Source: Bacteroidota bacterium (GTDB lineage Bacteria; Bacteroidota; Bacteroidia; B-17B0; Aurantibacillaceae). Taken from it: a stretch of 42,493 nt of DNA. The translations under genes were made by a program, and so were the position numbers. The notes below the pieces were generated by a model. The model did no database searches. It saw nothing but the letters and a program-made list of their open reading frames with translations, and was not told where the DNA came from. Below, in pieces: positions 33,911-42,493 of the stretch. The first letter of the stretch is position 1, and each line of letters starts with the position of its first letter. Location: positions 1 through 42,493 of the forward strand of contig JANYGK010000055.1 of NCBI GenBank assembly GCA_025362395.1, written 5' to 3'.

Positions 33911-34618
33911 TTACTGCTGTTTCGATTCAACGATTGCTCCATCCAACATAGTATAATAAACAGGGTCAGTAGCCCGTCTTAATGCTAAATAAGCAGTATA
34001 GCCTTCCGTAAAGTTTTTCCGTTCTGTAATCACTTCATTAAAGTTTCCGTTTAACCCTATTAGTAATTCACAGGCTTCTCTTACCGCATGTTCGCCGCTG
34101 GTTGCGCCTGTGATGTAATCGGCCAGTTGGTGCTTAATAACATATTCATTAAACAGAGGATTTGCTTTACGCGGAATAAAAATACGCACACCGCTTATTT
34201 CAGCTAAGCTCAGGTCCAATACATCATCAAATACAAAACAAATTTGGTTTGGTTGTAAATTATGAACTGAGCATAACTGTTTAACAGCTTCTAATTTATT
34301 GGCAAATTTAGAATATGAATAATGAAAGCGTTCTCTATCTACAAATGTAAAAGCCGCGGTGTTTTTTTCGCCTGAAATAATGGCTGTAATAGGAATTTGT
34401 TTATAATTTAAATAATACGAAAACCTCAACAGGTTAGTTCCCATACTGTCTGCTTCGCTAAACTTACTGTCTAAATTATGATCCTTGCCTGCATTGGTAA
34501 ACACGCCGTCCCAGTCGAACACAAAAGCTTTAACGTGTTTTAGCTTTTCAATAATATCGGCTTCAGGAATATTAAATTGCCCGCCCGCCATGGTAAATAA
34601 TTGTGTAATGTGTGACAT
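33911..34618 (-). CDS. KdsC-like HAD phosphatase
   Basis: A 235-residue haloacid-dehalogenase hydrolase. HAD motif I is FVFDWDGVFTN (Asp35 and Asp37), motif II is the Ser in TAIISGEKN, motif III the Lys in NKLEAVKQL, and motif IV is VFDDVLDLSL. AVREACELLIG near the end matches the KdsC tail. KdsC removes the phosphate from KDO-8-phosphate, or similar nonulosonate phosphates in relatives. A 40-residue extension follows the usual end. It lies 91 bp downstream of the transaldolase-CBS gene on the same strand, so a shared sugar-phosphate pathway is inferred. The second Met at residue 10 is another possible start. Confidence 0.75.
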   Translation of the reverse strand: MSHITQLFTMAGGQFNIPEADIIEKLKHVKAFVFDWDGVFTNAGKDHNLDSKFSEADSMGTNLLRFSYYLNYKQIPITAIISGEKNTAAFTFVDRERFHYSYSKFANKLEAVKQLCSVHNLQPNQICFVFDDVLDLSLAEISGVRIFIPRKANPLFNEYVIKHQLADYITGATSGEHAVREACELLIGLNGNFNEVITERKNFTEGYTAYLALRRATDPVYYTMLDGAIVESKQQ

Positions 34619-34709
34619 GTGCTACGTTCTTATAAAAGTAAATGTACAAAAAAACCTTATCTGCCTGTTGACGGATAAGGTTCATTATCGTTTTTTAGTA
34701 TTTAAACCA

Positions 34710-35720
34710 TTATCCTTTCATATCCTGTATATCCAACATCCCTACAGGCTTGCCGCCATCTGTAACAACAATGGTATCTACATTGGTTTTTTTAAATAAA
34801 GCACCGGCATCGTTCAATAAAACATTACCGTCAATGGTGATCGGCTCTCTGTATTCAAGGTCAGATAAGTTTTTCGATAAAATATCTCTTCCTTTTTCTC
34901 CAATCAGTTTTCTTAAGCTGCCATCCGTAAATACACCTTTAATGCTGCCATCCGATTTAGTAACCGTAATAGCGCCAAAACCATACTCCGTCATCTTAAC
35001 AATAGCATCGGTTACAGAAGTGTTTTCTGCTACTAAAGGATTAATGCCTTTAATTGCTTCCTTCACCTTTACCATCATCATCCGTGTATCCTGTATAAAT
35101 TGATCTGTACCAAGGGTTGTGAAATTATTTTCGGTTAATTGTTTTATGATTTTTAACGGAACCGTTATGGTGTGTACACCAATATTAATAGCATTGCGCA
35201 CATGCTCAGCATTACGTACAGAAGAGAACATGATTTTTGTATCATAATCATATAAATCTACCGCATCTACACACTGCTGAACCAATGCTAAAGCGTCATG
35301 TCCCTGATCCTGTAAACGGCCTACTAACGGGCAAACATATGTTGCTCCTGCCTGCATGGCCATATAAGCTTGTTGTAAAGTATATACTAAATGTACATTT
35401 ACTAAATATCCTTTATCGCGTAACAGTTTGCAGGCACGAACGCCTTCTAAAGACACCGGAATTTTAAATACTGTTTTTTTAGGGTCTAATCCTAAAGCCA
35501 GCTGACGTTCGGCTTCTGCCAATACTTCTTCCGCGCTGTTTCCTAAAGCTTCAATTTGAAGTACAGGAACCATTTTGCTCAATTTTACAATAGTACCGTC
35601 AATATCCGTAATGCCTTCTTTTTGCATAAAGGTAGGCGTAGTGGTTAACCCATTTAAAAACCCTAATTTAAATCCTTCTTCAATTTCTTTAAGGTTTGCT
35701 GAGTCTAAGTATAATTCCAT
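34710..35720 (-). CDS. Transaldolase/fructose-6-phosphate aldolase fused to a CBS pair
   Basis: A 336-residue protein. Residues 1 to about 215 match the short transaldolase/FSA (TalC) family: MELYLDSANLKEIEE at the start, GLTTTPTF, and Lys86 in VFKIPVS as the Schiff-base lysine. Residues about 220-336 form a tandem CBS pair, with GAITVTKSDGSIKGVFTDGSLRKLI and VVTDGGKPVGMLDIQDM, very like the CBS pair of the arabinose-5-phosphate isomerase KdsD. CBS pairs bind adenine nucleotides or act as regulatory modules, so nucleotide control of the aldolase is inferred. The start at 35720 is chosen over 35747, as MELYLD is the family start. It precedes a KdsC-like gene. Confidence 0.85.
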   Translation of the reverse strand: MELYLDSANLKEIEEGFKLGFLNGLTTTPTFMQKEGITDIDGTIVKLSKMVPVLQIEALGNSAEEVLAEAERQLALGLDPKKTVFKIPVSLEGVRACKLLRDKGYLVNVHLVYTLQQAYMAMQAGATYVCPLVGRLQDQGHDALALVQQCVDAVDLYDYDTKIMFSSVRNAEHVRNAINIGVHTITVPLKIIKQLTENNFTTLGTDQFIQDTRMMMVKVKEAIKGINPLVAENTSVTDAIVKMTEYGFGAITVTKSDGSIKGVFTDGSLRKLIGEKGRDILSKNLSDLEYREPITIDGNVLLNDAGALFKKTNVDTIVVTDGGKPVGMLDIQDMKG

Positions 35721-35873
35721 TTGTTTTATTTGTTTTGTAAGTTTCAAATATAAGTTTTATTTTTTAGTTCTACCACATAGGTACATAGGACTTATGTTAT
35801 AGTTTATCACATGAAAAGCCGGGTAGTGATACTAATTCTTTATCAAAGCTTATCCTCTTATAACTCATAATTC

Positions 35874-37067
35874 TTATGCCTCTACGGCTTTAACGCCCGG
35901 CAGGCTCCCTTGCTCAATATATTCAAGCAAAGCGCCGCCGCCGGTGCTTACATAACTTACGCGGTCGGCTAAATTATATTTATTGATCGCCGCCACACTG
36001 TCTCCTCCTCCAATTAAGGAGAAGGCTCCTTTTTTAGTGGCCTCCGCAATGGCCATAGCGATTTGCTTTGTGCCGTTTTCGAAACTATTCATTTCAAACA
36101 CGCCCATTGGGCCGTTCCATAAAATGGTTTTAGAGTTTTTAATAATGTCGCTGTATGTTTTTATTGTTTCAGTGCTAATATCCAACCCCATCCAACCGTC
36201 GGGAATGGTGTTGATATTACTTTCTTTTATATTCGCATCATTTGCAAAATTATCCGCAATAATAGCGTCGGTAGGAATGAATAAATTTACCCCTCTTGCT
36301 TTTGCTTTTTGTAATAATTCCTTTGCAAGGTCTAGCTTATCTTCTTCACATAGTGATTTGCCTATTGTACCGCCCATTGCTTTTACAAATGTAAAGGCCA
36401 TCCCGCCGCCTATTAAAATATTGTTGGCTTTGCCCATCAGCTGTTCAATAATTAATATTTTATCGCTTACTTTTGCCCCGCCTACAATAGCGGTAAAAGG
36501 TGCTTCAGCTCCGTTAATTACTTTGTCTATGCTCGCCACTTCGCCCGCCATAACATAACCGAAACATTTAGCATTACTTGGGAAAAACCTTGCTATTACC
36601 GCTGTGGAAGCGTGCGCGCGATGTGCGGTGCCAAACGCGTCATTCACATAAATGTCGCCATGCTGACTTAGTTTTTCTGCAAACCCGACATCTCCTTTTT
36701 CTTCCTCCTTATAAAAACGCAAATTTTCCAATAACAAAACCTGCCCCGGTTTTAATGCAGCCGATTTTGCAAACGCATCCGCACTAATGCAATCGTTTGC
36801 AAATAATACATCTGTTCCAAGTAATTTACTAACCGTGTTCAAAATATGTTTCAGTGAATAGGTATCGGTTGGGCCCTCTTTCGGCCGGCCTAAATGTGAC
36901 ATTAAAATAACACTCCCGCCTTTTTCAAGAATTTTTTTAATAGTTGGAACAGCCGCTCTAATGCGGGTTCCATCCGTTACTTCAAACGCATCGTTTAACG
37001 GAACATTAAAATCTACACGGATCAACGCGCGCTTATTTTCAAAATTGAGGTTATCTATTGTTTTCAT
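35874..37067 (-). CDS. pgk: Phosphoglycerate kinase
   Basis: A 397-residue glycolytic enzyme transferring phosphate from 1,3-bisphosphoglycerate to [13 protein letters not shown] at the N-terminus, [10 protein letters not shown] near residue 58, the [10 protein letters not shown] segment, [11 protein letters not shown] near 215, and WNGPMGVFE and [13 protein letters not shown] near the end are all family landmarks. Length is standard. It is on the same strand as the transaldolase-CBS and HAD genes and 126 bp or more upstream of them, so co-transcription is possible. Confidence 0.97.
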   Translation of the reverse strand: MKTIDNLNFENKRALIRVDFNVPLNDAFEVTDGTRIRAAVPTIKKILEKGGSVILMSHLGRPKEGPTDTYSLKHILNTVSKLLGTDVLFANDCISADAFAKSAALKPGQVLLLENLRFYKEEEKGDVGFAEKLSQHGDIYVNDAFGTAHRAHASTAVIARFFPSNAKCFGYVMAGEVASIDKVINGAEAPFTAIVGGAKVSDKILIIEQLMGKANNILIGGGMAFTFVKAMGGTIGKSLCEEDKLDLAKELLQKAKARGVNLFIPTDAIIADNFANDANIKESNINTIPDGWMGLDISTETIKTYSDIIKNSKTILWNGPMGVFEMNSFENGTKQIAMAIAEATKKGAFSLIGGGDSVAAINKYNLADRVSYVSTGGGALLEYIEQGSLPGVKAVEA

Positions 37068-37155
37068 TATTTACCCGGTTAAACCAATTACTATTTTCTT
37101 AATTAGTCGGTAAATTTAATGTAATTACTAAAGCAATAATTCATTATCTTTAATT

Positions 37156-37884
37156 ATGTTCATCCGGATATTAATTATCATTAATGTATTTATTTCCGCT
37201 TATACAAAAGCGTTAACAGTAAGCTCAATTGCTTCGGGCGATTGGGAAAACCCTTCCACCTGGAGTACACAGCAAGTGCCTGCAAGCCCCGATTCCATTA
37301 TTATTTCTCATTATGTTACGTTAAATCAAAACCTTACGATCAGCTCTCCTACTGTATTATTTATAAATGCTTCAGGCACCGTTTGCGGCAATTACCTTAT
37401 GGAAACTTTATGCGGAGCAAGCTTTGTAAATTATGGATACATGTACCTGAACCAAATAAAAACACGGTCCGGGGCTAACTATAATAAAATACAGTGTAAA
37501 TCTTCTATCACCTTGTTGGGTTGCTCTTCGGGCGGCGGGTCTTTTAATTCGTATCCTCCAAACGGACATGTGGAAGTGTGGCCGCCTGTATTTTGTAAAA
37601 CACATGATACCAATTGGGAAAGCGGAACATTAGCGGGTTTCCGGGAGTTAGAAAATTCGACATTAACCGTTTTTCCAAACCCTCTAAAAGAAGGTCTGCT
37701 TACACTGATTACAAAAGGCAACTCGCATTTTACACTTACGGATGCAGCAGGAAACATAATGATCAAAGATTTTTTTAAAGACACAACACTGCTGGATATA
37801 AGCGCTTTGCCAAACGGGCCCTACTTCTTAGAGCTCGAAACAGAAGGCAAAAAACAGACCCGGAAAATTATTAAACTACATTAA
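37156..37884 (+). CDS. T9SS-exported protein with type A sorting domain
   Basis: A 242-residue protein with a signal peptide (about 1-20), then a short beta-helix-like start SGDWENPSTWSTQQVPASPDS, a pattern common in Bacteroidota surface proteins (G8-like). A Cys- and Gly-rich middle follows (CSSGGGSFNSYPPNGHVEVWPP). The last 70 or so residues form a T9SS sorting domain: LTVFPNPLKEGLLTL, FTLTDAAGNIMIK, LDISALPNGPYFLEL. Function of the mature part is unknown. The stop codon overlaps the converging SPOR gene by 4 bp. Confidence 0.82.
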   Translation: MFIRILIIINVFISAYTKALTVSSIASGDWENPSTWSTQQVPASPDSIIISHYVTLNQNLTISSPTVLFINASGTVCGNYLMETLCGASFVNYGYMYLNQIKTRSGANYNKIQCKSSITLLGCSSGGGSFNSYPPNGHVEVWPPVFCKTHDTNWESGTLAGFRELENSTLTVFPNPLKEGLLTLITKGNSHFTLTDAAGNIMIKDFFKDTTLLDISALPNGPYFLELETEGKKQTRKIIKLH

Positions 37885-38270
37885 TTCAGCCTTGTCGGCC
37901 TTACTTTGCTCTTTACAATAAATGCATACGGAAAGTCCCCTTTAATTTTTTTAAGAAGTTCCTGCGCTTCCAGCTTTGTTTTAAAATCACCTACATTAAC
38001 TACCCAATTTGGCTGCTGATAGTCTTCGTAACTTGCTACGTCACCATATCTGTTTGAAAACTTAAACTGCGCTTCCTTCATTTTTGATTTATCGGCGCTA
38101 AAATGAATTTTTACCCGATAGCCGTCTACCTCTCCATTGGTTCTCCTGTGGTATTGTGCTTTTTTCTCCTGCAACGCCTTTACCTTCAATAAGGTTTGAG
38201 CCTGGTTTTCCTGCGAAAATAACAGGTTAAATTGTAAAAAAGAAAAGGTTACGATCAGTATATATTTCAC
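37881..38270 (-). CDS. SPOR domain protein
   Basis: A 129-residue protein with a signal peptide (about 1-19, ending LLFSQ), then a SPOR domain (about 50-122): GYRVKIHFSADKSKMKEAQFKF and WVVNVGDFKTKLEAQELLKKIKGDFPYAFIVKSKV. SPOR domains bind denuded glycan strands of septal peptidoglycan, so a periplasmic division-site role is likely. The first codon is GTG (38268-38270), directly before the signal peptide. It is divergent from sucA and converges with the T9SS gene. Confidence 0.85.
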   Translation of the reverse strand: MKYILIVTFSFLQFNLLFSQENQAQTLLKVKALQEKKAQYHRRTNGEVDGYRVKIHFSADKSKMKEAQFKFSNRYGDVASYEDYQQPNWVVNVGDFKTKLEAQELLKKIKGDFPYAFIVKSKVRPTRLN

Positions 38271-38359
38271 AAAACAAAAATATGTAAAATACTTAGCTTT
38301 TCATAAGCCAAGCTTCTCATACAAAAATAAACTGCCGATTCTATCCCTGTAAATAAGCA

Positions 38360-38376
38360 TTTTTAAGCCTTAAAAA
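38360..38376. promoter_or_regulatory. Palindrome upstream of sucA
   Basis: TTTTTAAG-C-CTTAAAAA, a perfect 8-bp-armed palindrome, lies 68 bp before the sucA ATG and 90 bp before the SPOR start. It may be an operator for one or both genes, or a terminator-like hairpin. Confidence 0.3.
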
Positions 38377-38444
38377 AGCCAAATTATTAGGCAAAACTTC
38401 ATTATAATCACTAAATTAGCACCTTAATTTTAACCAAAATTAAA

Positions 38445-41171
38445 ATGGATAAATTTTCTTATGTTGGCACAAGCGACGTAAATGCTATTGAAGAATTGTT
38501 TTTACAATACTCGAAAGATGCCGGCTCTGTAGACGCTTCGTGGCGTGATTTTTTTAAAGGATTTGAATTTGCACAAACTAACTACGACGCGTCTTCCGGG
38601 GGAACAATTCCCGAAAATGTAACTAAAGAATTTAAAGTGCTCGGCTTAATAACAGGCTATCGCCAACGCGGGCATTTATTTACTAAAACAAACCCGGTAC
38701 GCCAACGCCGCCACTACGAGCCAACATTAGACCTTGAAAATTTCGGCTTAACCGAAAAAGATTTGGACACCATATTTCAGGCGGGTAATGAGATCGGGCT
38801 TGGACCCGTGAAATTGAAAGACATTATTGATCATTTAGAACACACCTATTGCCAAAGCATAGGAGTTGAGTATTTATACATGCGTGAGCCTAAGGTGTTA
38901 AAATGGCTGCAGGAGCGTATGGAAAAAAGCCGTAATCAACCCACTTTTAATAAAGAAGAGAAGAAAACAATTCTTAAAAAACTAACACAGGCAGTTGTTT
39001 TTGAAAACTATTTGCATACAAAATTTGTAGGTCAAAAGCGGTTTTCACTGGAAGGCGGAGAGGCGGTAATTCCCGCAATTAATACCCTAATGGAGCATGG
39101 CGCTAATTTGGGAATAGAAGATTATGTAATTGGTATGGCGCATCGCGGGCGCTTAAATGTGCTTACCAACATTATGAACAAAACGTATAAAGATGTATTT
39201 ACGGAGTTTGAAGGCAGGCCGAGCGAAGATTCTTTATTTGACGGTGACGTAAAATACCACATGGGCTACTCGTCCGATCAAAAAAGCGACAGTGGTAAAA
39301 ATGTACACATCAGCTTAACACCAAACCCCTCTCATCTTGAAACCTCAGCGGCAGTAGTACAAGGTATTGTCCGTTCAAAAATAGACAGCTTGCATGGCGG
39401 TGATAATACCAAGGCCTGCGCCATTAGCTTACACGGCGACGCTGCAGTGGCGGGCCAGGGCCTCGTATATGAATTAGTGCAAATGAGCCAGTTGGATGGC
39501 TTTAAAACCGGGGGTACAGTACATTTTGTAATTAATAACCAAGTTGGTTTTACAACTAATTATATGGATGGCAGGTCTTCCACGTATTGCACCGATGTGG
39601 CAAAAGTTGTGCTGAGTCCTGTATTTCATGTAAACGGGGATGATGTGGAAGCATTATGTTTTATTTCTAAACTGGCAATGGAATTTCGTCAGACGTTTCA
39701 CCGCGATGTGTTTATTGATGTATTGGGTTACCGTAAATACGGGCATAACGAAGGGGACGAGCCTCGTTTTACACAACCTATGTTGTACAAAGCTATTGCA
39801 GTGCATCCAAATGTAAAAGATGTTTATGTAAAACGTTTAGAGCTCGACGGCTCCGACCTTGCAGCAGAAGCCAAAGACATTGAGGCAGCTTTTAAAGCTG
39901 AACTGGATACCAATTTAGATGAGGCTAAAAAAGTAGAAAAAGCAAAGATCACATCATTCCTGGAGGGAACTTGGAAAGGCGTGAAAATGGCCGGTGCTGC
40001 CGATTTTGATGAATCACCGAAAACAGCTGTTGATGAAAAATTGTTTTTAGAGATCGCTCAAAAAAGCACCGAATTACCTAAAGACAAAAAATTCTTTACT
40101 AAAATTCAAAAATTGTTCGACGATCGCAAAGCTATGATCACCAACGATAATTACGATTGGGCCATGGGCGAATTATTAGCTTATGCGAGTTTAATGAAAG
40201 AAGGAAACCCTGTACGGTTTAGCGGACAAGATGTGGAACGCGGAACATTTTCGCATCGCCATGCCATTGTAAAAATTGAAGACAGCGAAGAAGAATATAC
40301 GCCGTTAAATAACATTGACGCTAAAGTAAAATTCGAAATTTATAACTCCCTGTTAAGCGAATACGGCGTTTTAGGTTTTGAATACGGTTATGCGTTTGCG
40401 GCTCCCAATACCTTAACTATTTGGGAAGCGCAGTTTGGCGATTTCTTTAATGGCGCGCAAATTATTATTGACCAGTATTTAACTTCAGCCGAATATAAAT
40501 GGCGTCGTATGAACGGTTTAGTTTTATTATTACCGCATGGTTACGAAGGACAAGGTCCTGAACATTCGAGTGCACGTATGGAGCGCTTTTTACAGGCTTG
40601 CGCTGAAAATAACATGCAGATTGTTAATGCCACAACACCCGCGCAACAATTTCACGTTATACGCCGACAGTTAAAAAGAGATTTTCGTAAACCTTTAGTA
40701 TGCTTTACTCCTAAAAAATTATTGCGTTACCCAAGCTGCGTAAGCAAGCTGGCTGATTTTACAAAAAATAATTTTCAAGAGGTGTTAGATGATACTTCGG
40801 CAGATATTAAAAAAGTAACGCGTGTTGCCTTTTGTTCAGGTAAAATTTATTATGATTTAATTGAGCGAAGAGAGAAAGAAGGAGTAGACGATATTGCATT
40901 TGTTCGTTTAGAGCAACTATATCCTTTCCCTCAAAAACAGATAGATGCAATTTTGAAAAAATACAGCAAAGCAAAAGACTACTCATTTGTACAGGAAGAG
41001 CCTGAAAACATGGGCCCTTGGCGCTTTGTAGATAATAACCTGCGTTCATTAAAATTAAATTATTTCGGCAGAGACGCGGCGGCAAGTCCTGCTACAGGTT
41101 TCGCCAAACGTCACGCTATGGAAAATGAAGAAATTATGACGGGAGTTTTTCCTAAAGTATTAGTGAAGTAA
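38445..41171 (+). CDS. sucA: 2-oxoglutarate dehydrogenase E1 component
   Basis: A 908-residue thiamine-diphosphate enzyme catalysing decarboxylation of 2-oxoglutarate and transfer to the E2 lipoyl group. The N-terminus (LFLQYSKDAGSVDASWRDFF) matches E1o. Other landmarks are GMAHRGRLNVLTNIMNK near residue 230, LTPNPSHLE near 290, the ThDP/Mg region HGDAAVAGQGLVYE ... INNQVGFTT near 325-365, RKYGHNEGDEPRFTQP near 425, and LPHGYEGQGPEHSSAR near 700. Length is normal. Its stop codon overlaps the ATG of the nucleotidyltransferase gene by one base, so the operon sucA-mntA-hepT-sucB is likely. Confidence 0.97.
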   Translation: MDKFSYVGTSDVNAIEELFLQYSKDAGSVDASWRDFFKGFEFAQTNYDASSGGTIPENVTKEFKVLGLITGYRQRGHLFTKTNPVRQRRHYEPTLDLENFGLTEKDLDTIFQAGNEIGLGPVKLKDIIDHLEHTYCQSIGVEYLYMREPKVLKWLQERMEKSRNQPTFNKEEKKTILKKLTQAVVFENYLHTKFVGQKRFSLEGGEAVIPAINTLMEHGANLGIEDYVIGMAHRGRLNVLTNIMNKTYKDVFTEFEGRPSEDSLFDGDVKYHMGYSSDQKSDSGKNVHISLTPNPSHLETSAAVVQGIVRSKIDSLHGGDNTKACAISLHGDAAVAGQGLVYELVQMSQLDGFKTGGTVHFVINNQVGFTTNYMDGRSSTYCTDVAKVVLSPVFHVNGDDVEALCFISKLAMEFRQTFHRDVFIDVLGYRKYGHNEGDEPRFTQPMLYKAIAVHPNVKDVYVKRLELDGSDLAAEAKDIEAAFKAELDTNLDEAKKVEKAKITSFLEGTWKGVKMAGAADFDESPKTAVDEKLFLEIAQKSTELPKDKKFFTKIQKLFDDRKAMITNDNYDWAMGELLAYASLMKEGNPVRFSGQDVERGTFSHRHAIVKIEDSEEEYTPLNNIDAKVKFEIYNSLLSEYGVLGFEYGYAFAAPNTLTIWEAQFGDFFNGAQIIIDQYLTSAEYKWRRMNGLVLLLPHGYEGQGPEHSSARMERFLQACAENNMQIVNATTPAQQFHVIRRQLKRDFRKPLVCFTPKKLLRYPSCVSKLADFTKNNFQEVLDDTSADIKKVTRVAFCSGKIYYDLIERREKEGVDDIAFVRLEQLYPFPQKQIDAILKKYSKAKDYSFVQEEPENMGPWRFVDNNLRSLKLNYFGRDAAASPATGFAKRHAMENEEIMTGVFPKVLVK

Positions 41172-41461
41172 TGAAAACACTTAACGAAATAACAGGTATT
41201 TTGAAAACACATAAAGATGCGTTTCATTTAAAATACCATGTTAATGAGTTAGCAATATTTGGTTCATACAGTAGGGGAGAAAATACAGAACACAGTGATT
41301 TAGACATTTTGTTTGATTATGATAAACAAATAGGTTGGGAGTTTTTAAAATTTGCAACAGAACTTGAAAGTTTATTAAATTTAAAAGTAGATTTGGTTTC
41401 GAAGAAAGGCATCAAACCAAAATACTTTACAGAAATTGAAAAAGAATTAATATATGTCTAA
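41171..41461 (+). CDS. mntA: MNT-domain antitoxin nucleotidyltransferase
   Basis: A 96-residue minimal nucleotidyltransferase. The active-site motif GSYSRGENTEHSDLDILFD is G-S-x10-D-x-D, with the two metal-binding Asp residues near 43 and 45, and a third acidic residue in VDLVSK near 74. MNT proteins of HEPN/MNT pairs modify and silence their partner toxin by adding AMP to a tyrosine. The gene overlaps sucA by 1 bp and the HEPN gene by 8 bp. It is not part of the dehydrogenase complex, so its position between sucA and sucB reflects insertion into an operon. Confidence 0.9.
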   Translation: MKTLNEITGILKTHKDAFHLKYHVNELAIFGSYSRGENTEHSDLDILFDYDKQIGWEFLKFATELESLLNLKVDLVSKKGIKPKYFTEIEKELIYV

Positions 41462-41789
41462 ACGCTCTGCCGAACTATTATTAAGCGATATCATTGACTG
41501 TATAGATAAAATAAATCAATACACACATAACGTTAGTTTTAACGATTTTACAGGAAATGATATGTTGGTGGATGCGGTTAATAGAAACTTCACGGTTATA
41601 GGTGAAGCAGCGAACAGACTGCCGCTTGAATTTAAGAATAAACACGCTTCAATAGATTGGATAAATATTATAAGCTTTAGAAACAGAATTGTACATGAAT
41701 ATTTTGGCGTTGATACAAATATTACATGGCAAATTATTACAAATGACTTAATCCCGTTAAAACAAAAATTACTAAACATTCAAAACTAA
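41454..41789 (+). CDS. hepT: HEPN-domain toxin (HepT-like, DUF86)
   Basis: A 111-residue all-helical protein. The predicted RNase motif R-x4-H is complete as RNRIVH (Arg76 to His81), followed by Glu-Tyr (Tyr83), giving the R-x4-H-x-Y motif whose Tyr is the AMPylation site in studied HepT proteins. GEAANRLPLEF near residue 50 is typical. HepT enzymes cleave RNA and stop growth unless AMPylated by MntA. The stop is 4 nt before the sucB ATG. Confidence 0.9.
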   Translation: MSKRSAELLLSDIIDCIDKINQYTHNVSFNDFTGNDMLVDAVNRNFTVIGEAANRLPLEFKNKHASIDWINIISFRNRIVHEYFGVDTNITWQIITNDLIPLKQKLLNIQN

Positions 41790-41793
41790 TTAT

Positions 41794-42493
41794 ATGGCAA
41801 TTGTAGAATTAAAAGTACCAAGTCCCGGAGAATCCATTACAGAAGTAGTTATTGCCCGTTGGATCAAGAACACGGGCGATGTAGTAGAAAAAGATGAAGT
41901 GTTGGCAGAAATCGATTCTGATAAAGCAACCTTGACCTTAAATGCTGAAGAAGCCGGTAAAATTGAAGTATTGGCCGCTGAAGGTGATACCGTTAAAGTT
42001 GGGCAAGTGGTTGTAAAAATTGATACTTCCGTGAAACCGGAAGCAAAAGCAGCAGCTCCGAAAGAAGAGAAAAAAGCGGAAGACAAAAAAGAAGAGCCTA
42101 AAAAAGAAACGAAAGAAGAACCTAAAAAGGAAACCGCCGCGCCCGTAAATGATAAGGCAACCTACGCCACAGGTACACCAAGTGTTACAGCTGCTAAGTT
42201 AATGGCAGAAAACAATGTAACCTCTAAACAAATAAATGGTACGGGTAAAGACGGCCGCATCACTAAACAGGATGTGGTTTCCGCTTTATCTAACGGTTTA
42301 CCAACTGCCAACGAAGTACTATCAAATTCGTGGAAAGGCGGAAGAGACAAAGAGCGCGCTAAGATGACCTCGCTTCGTAAAACGGTTGCTAAACGTTTGG
42401 TAGCGGTTAAAAACGAAACCGCTATGTTAACTACTTTTAATGAAGTAGACATGAGCGCTATTTATGCCATAAGAGCAAAATACAAAGATAAAT
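41794..42493 (+). CDS. sucB: Dihydrolipoyl succinyltransferase E2, partial
   Basis: The first 233 codons are present and the 3' end lies beyond the window. Residues 1-75 are the lipoyl domain: PSPGESITEVVIARW and EIDSDKATLTL, with Lys44 the lipoylation site. A Lys/Glu/Pro/Ala-rich linker follows (about 87-125). The peripheral-subunit-binding domain is SVTAAKLMAENN.. to GKDGRITKQDVVSAL (about 128-170), then the start of the catalytic core KMTSLRKTVAKRLVAVKNETAMLTTFNEVDMSA. E2 accepts the succinyl group from E1 (SucA). Upstream neighbours are hepT and mntA. Confidence 0.95.
   Translation, partial: MAIVELKVPSPGESITEVVIARWIKNTGDVVEKDEVLAEIDSDKATLTLNAEEAGKIEVLAAEGDTVKVGQVVVKIDTSVKPEAKAAAPKEEKKAEDKKEEPKKETKEEPKKETAAPVNDKATYATGTPSVTAAKLMAENNVTSKQINGTGKDGRITKQDVVSALSNGLPTANEVLSNSWKGGRDKERAKMTSLRKTVAKRLVAVKNETAMLTTFNEVDMSAIYAIRAKYKDK

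Noticed and set aside
41171-41789. Extra subunit of the oxoglutarate dehydrogenase complex
   Set aside because: The motifs are specific to HEPN/MNT toxin-antitoxin pairs, not to dehydrogenase components.
1-42493. CRISPR array, riboswitch, rRNA operon or complete IS element
   Set aside because: No spaced short repeats, known aptamer cores, rRNA segments or transposase genes were seen on either strand.

Overview
The window looks like chromosomal DNA of a member of the Bacteroidota. The evidence is low-GC DNA, two secreted proteins with type IX secretion (T9SS) type A C-terminal sorting domains, 'two-component regulator propeller' and SpoIIE-phosphatase sensor proteins, Bacteroidota-type -7 promoter boxes (TAnnTTTG), few Shine-Dalgarno-like sites, and a DUF2027-Smr protein. 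The genus cannot be named from the sequence alone. No rRNA, CRISPR array, prophage or complete insertion sequence was seen.

Layout. 1-1500: a seven-bladed Reg_prop propeller gene lies between two near-identical 51-bp direct repeats, each carrying a hairpin terminator; the right copy terminates tRNA-Leu(UAG). 1586-2776: glycine C-acetyltransferase (kbl). 2885-11183: four minus-strand genes in a row (BamA/TamA-like outer-membrane protein, propeller-SpoIIE phosphatase, ComEC, DUF2027-Smr), three with non-ATG starts. 11337-13131: LemA-TPM-TPM operon. 13202-17037: T9SS cargo, His-rich membrane-anchored small protein, glutaryl-CoA dehydrogenase, lipoprotein. 17169-19427: TPR-SpoIIE phosphatase, divergent from hemA. 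19542-24269: heme cluster hemA, fused hemCD, an unknown membrane protein and hemB, with a 130-bp MITE-like element between hemA and hemCD. 24331-26946: arsenic operon arsR, DUF6428 (frameshifted), arsC, acr3, with two matching operator palindromes. 27225-30708: an unrecognised secreted protein, then the TIGR03915/TIGR03916 putative DNA-repair radical-SAM pair. 30709-31302: no intact gene, possible gene decay. 31303-33897: DoxX protein, then an AT-rich set of three secreted genes ending in a CxxC thioredoxin-like protein. 33911-37067: KdsC-like HAD phosphatase, a transaldolase fused to a CBS pair, and pgk. 37156-38270: T9SS cargo and a SPOR protein with overlapping 3' ends. 38445-42493: 2-oxoglutarate dehydrogenase genes sucA and sucB (cut by the window end), with a complete HEPN/MNT toxin-antitoxin pair inserted between them.

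How the parts work together. HemA, HemC-HemD and HemB supply the tRNA-dependent route from glutamyl-tRNA towards uroporphyrinogen III (HemL is absent here). The ars genes form a sense, reduce and export module. SucA and SucB are E1 and E2 of one complex. The least explained assemblies are the TA pair inside the sucA-sucB operon, the transaldolase-CBS fusion beside a KdsC-like phosphatase, the three-gene secreted/thioredoxin-like set at 31836-33897, and the imperfect inverted-repeat element at 20777-20906.
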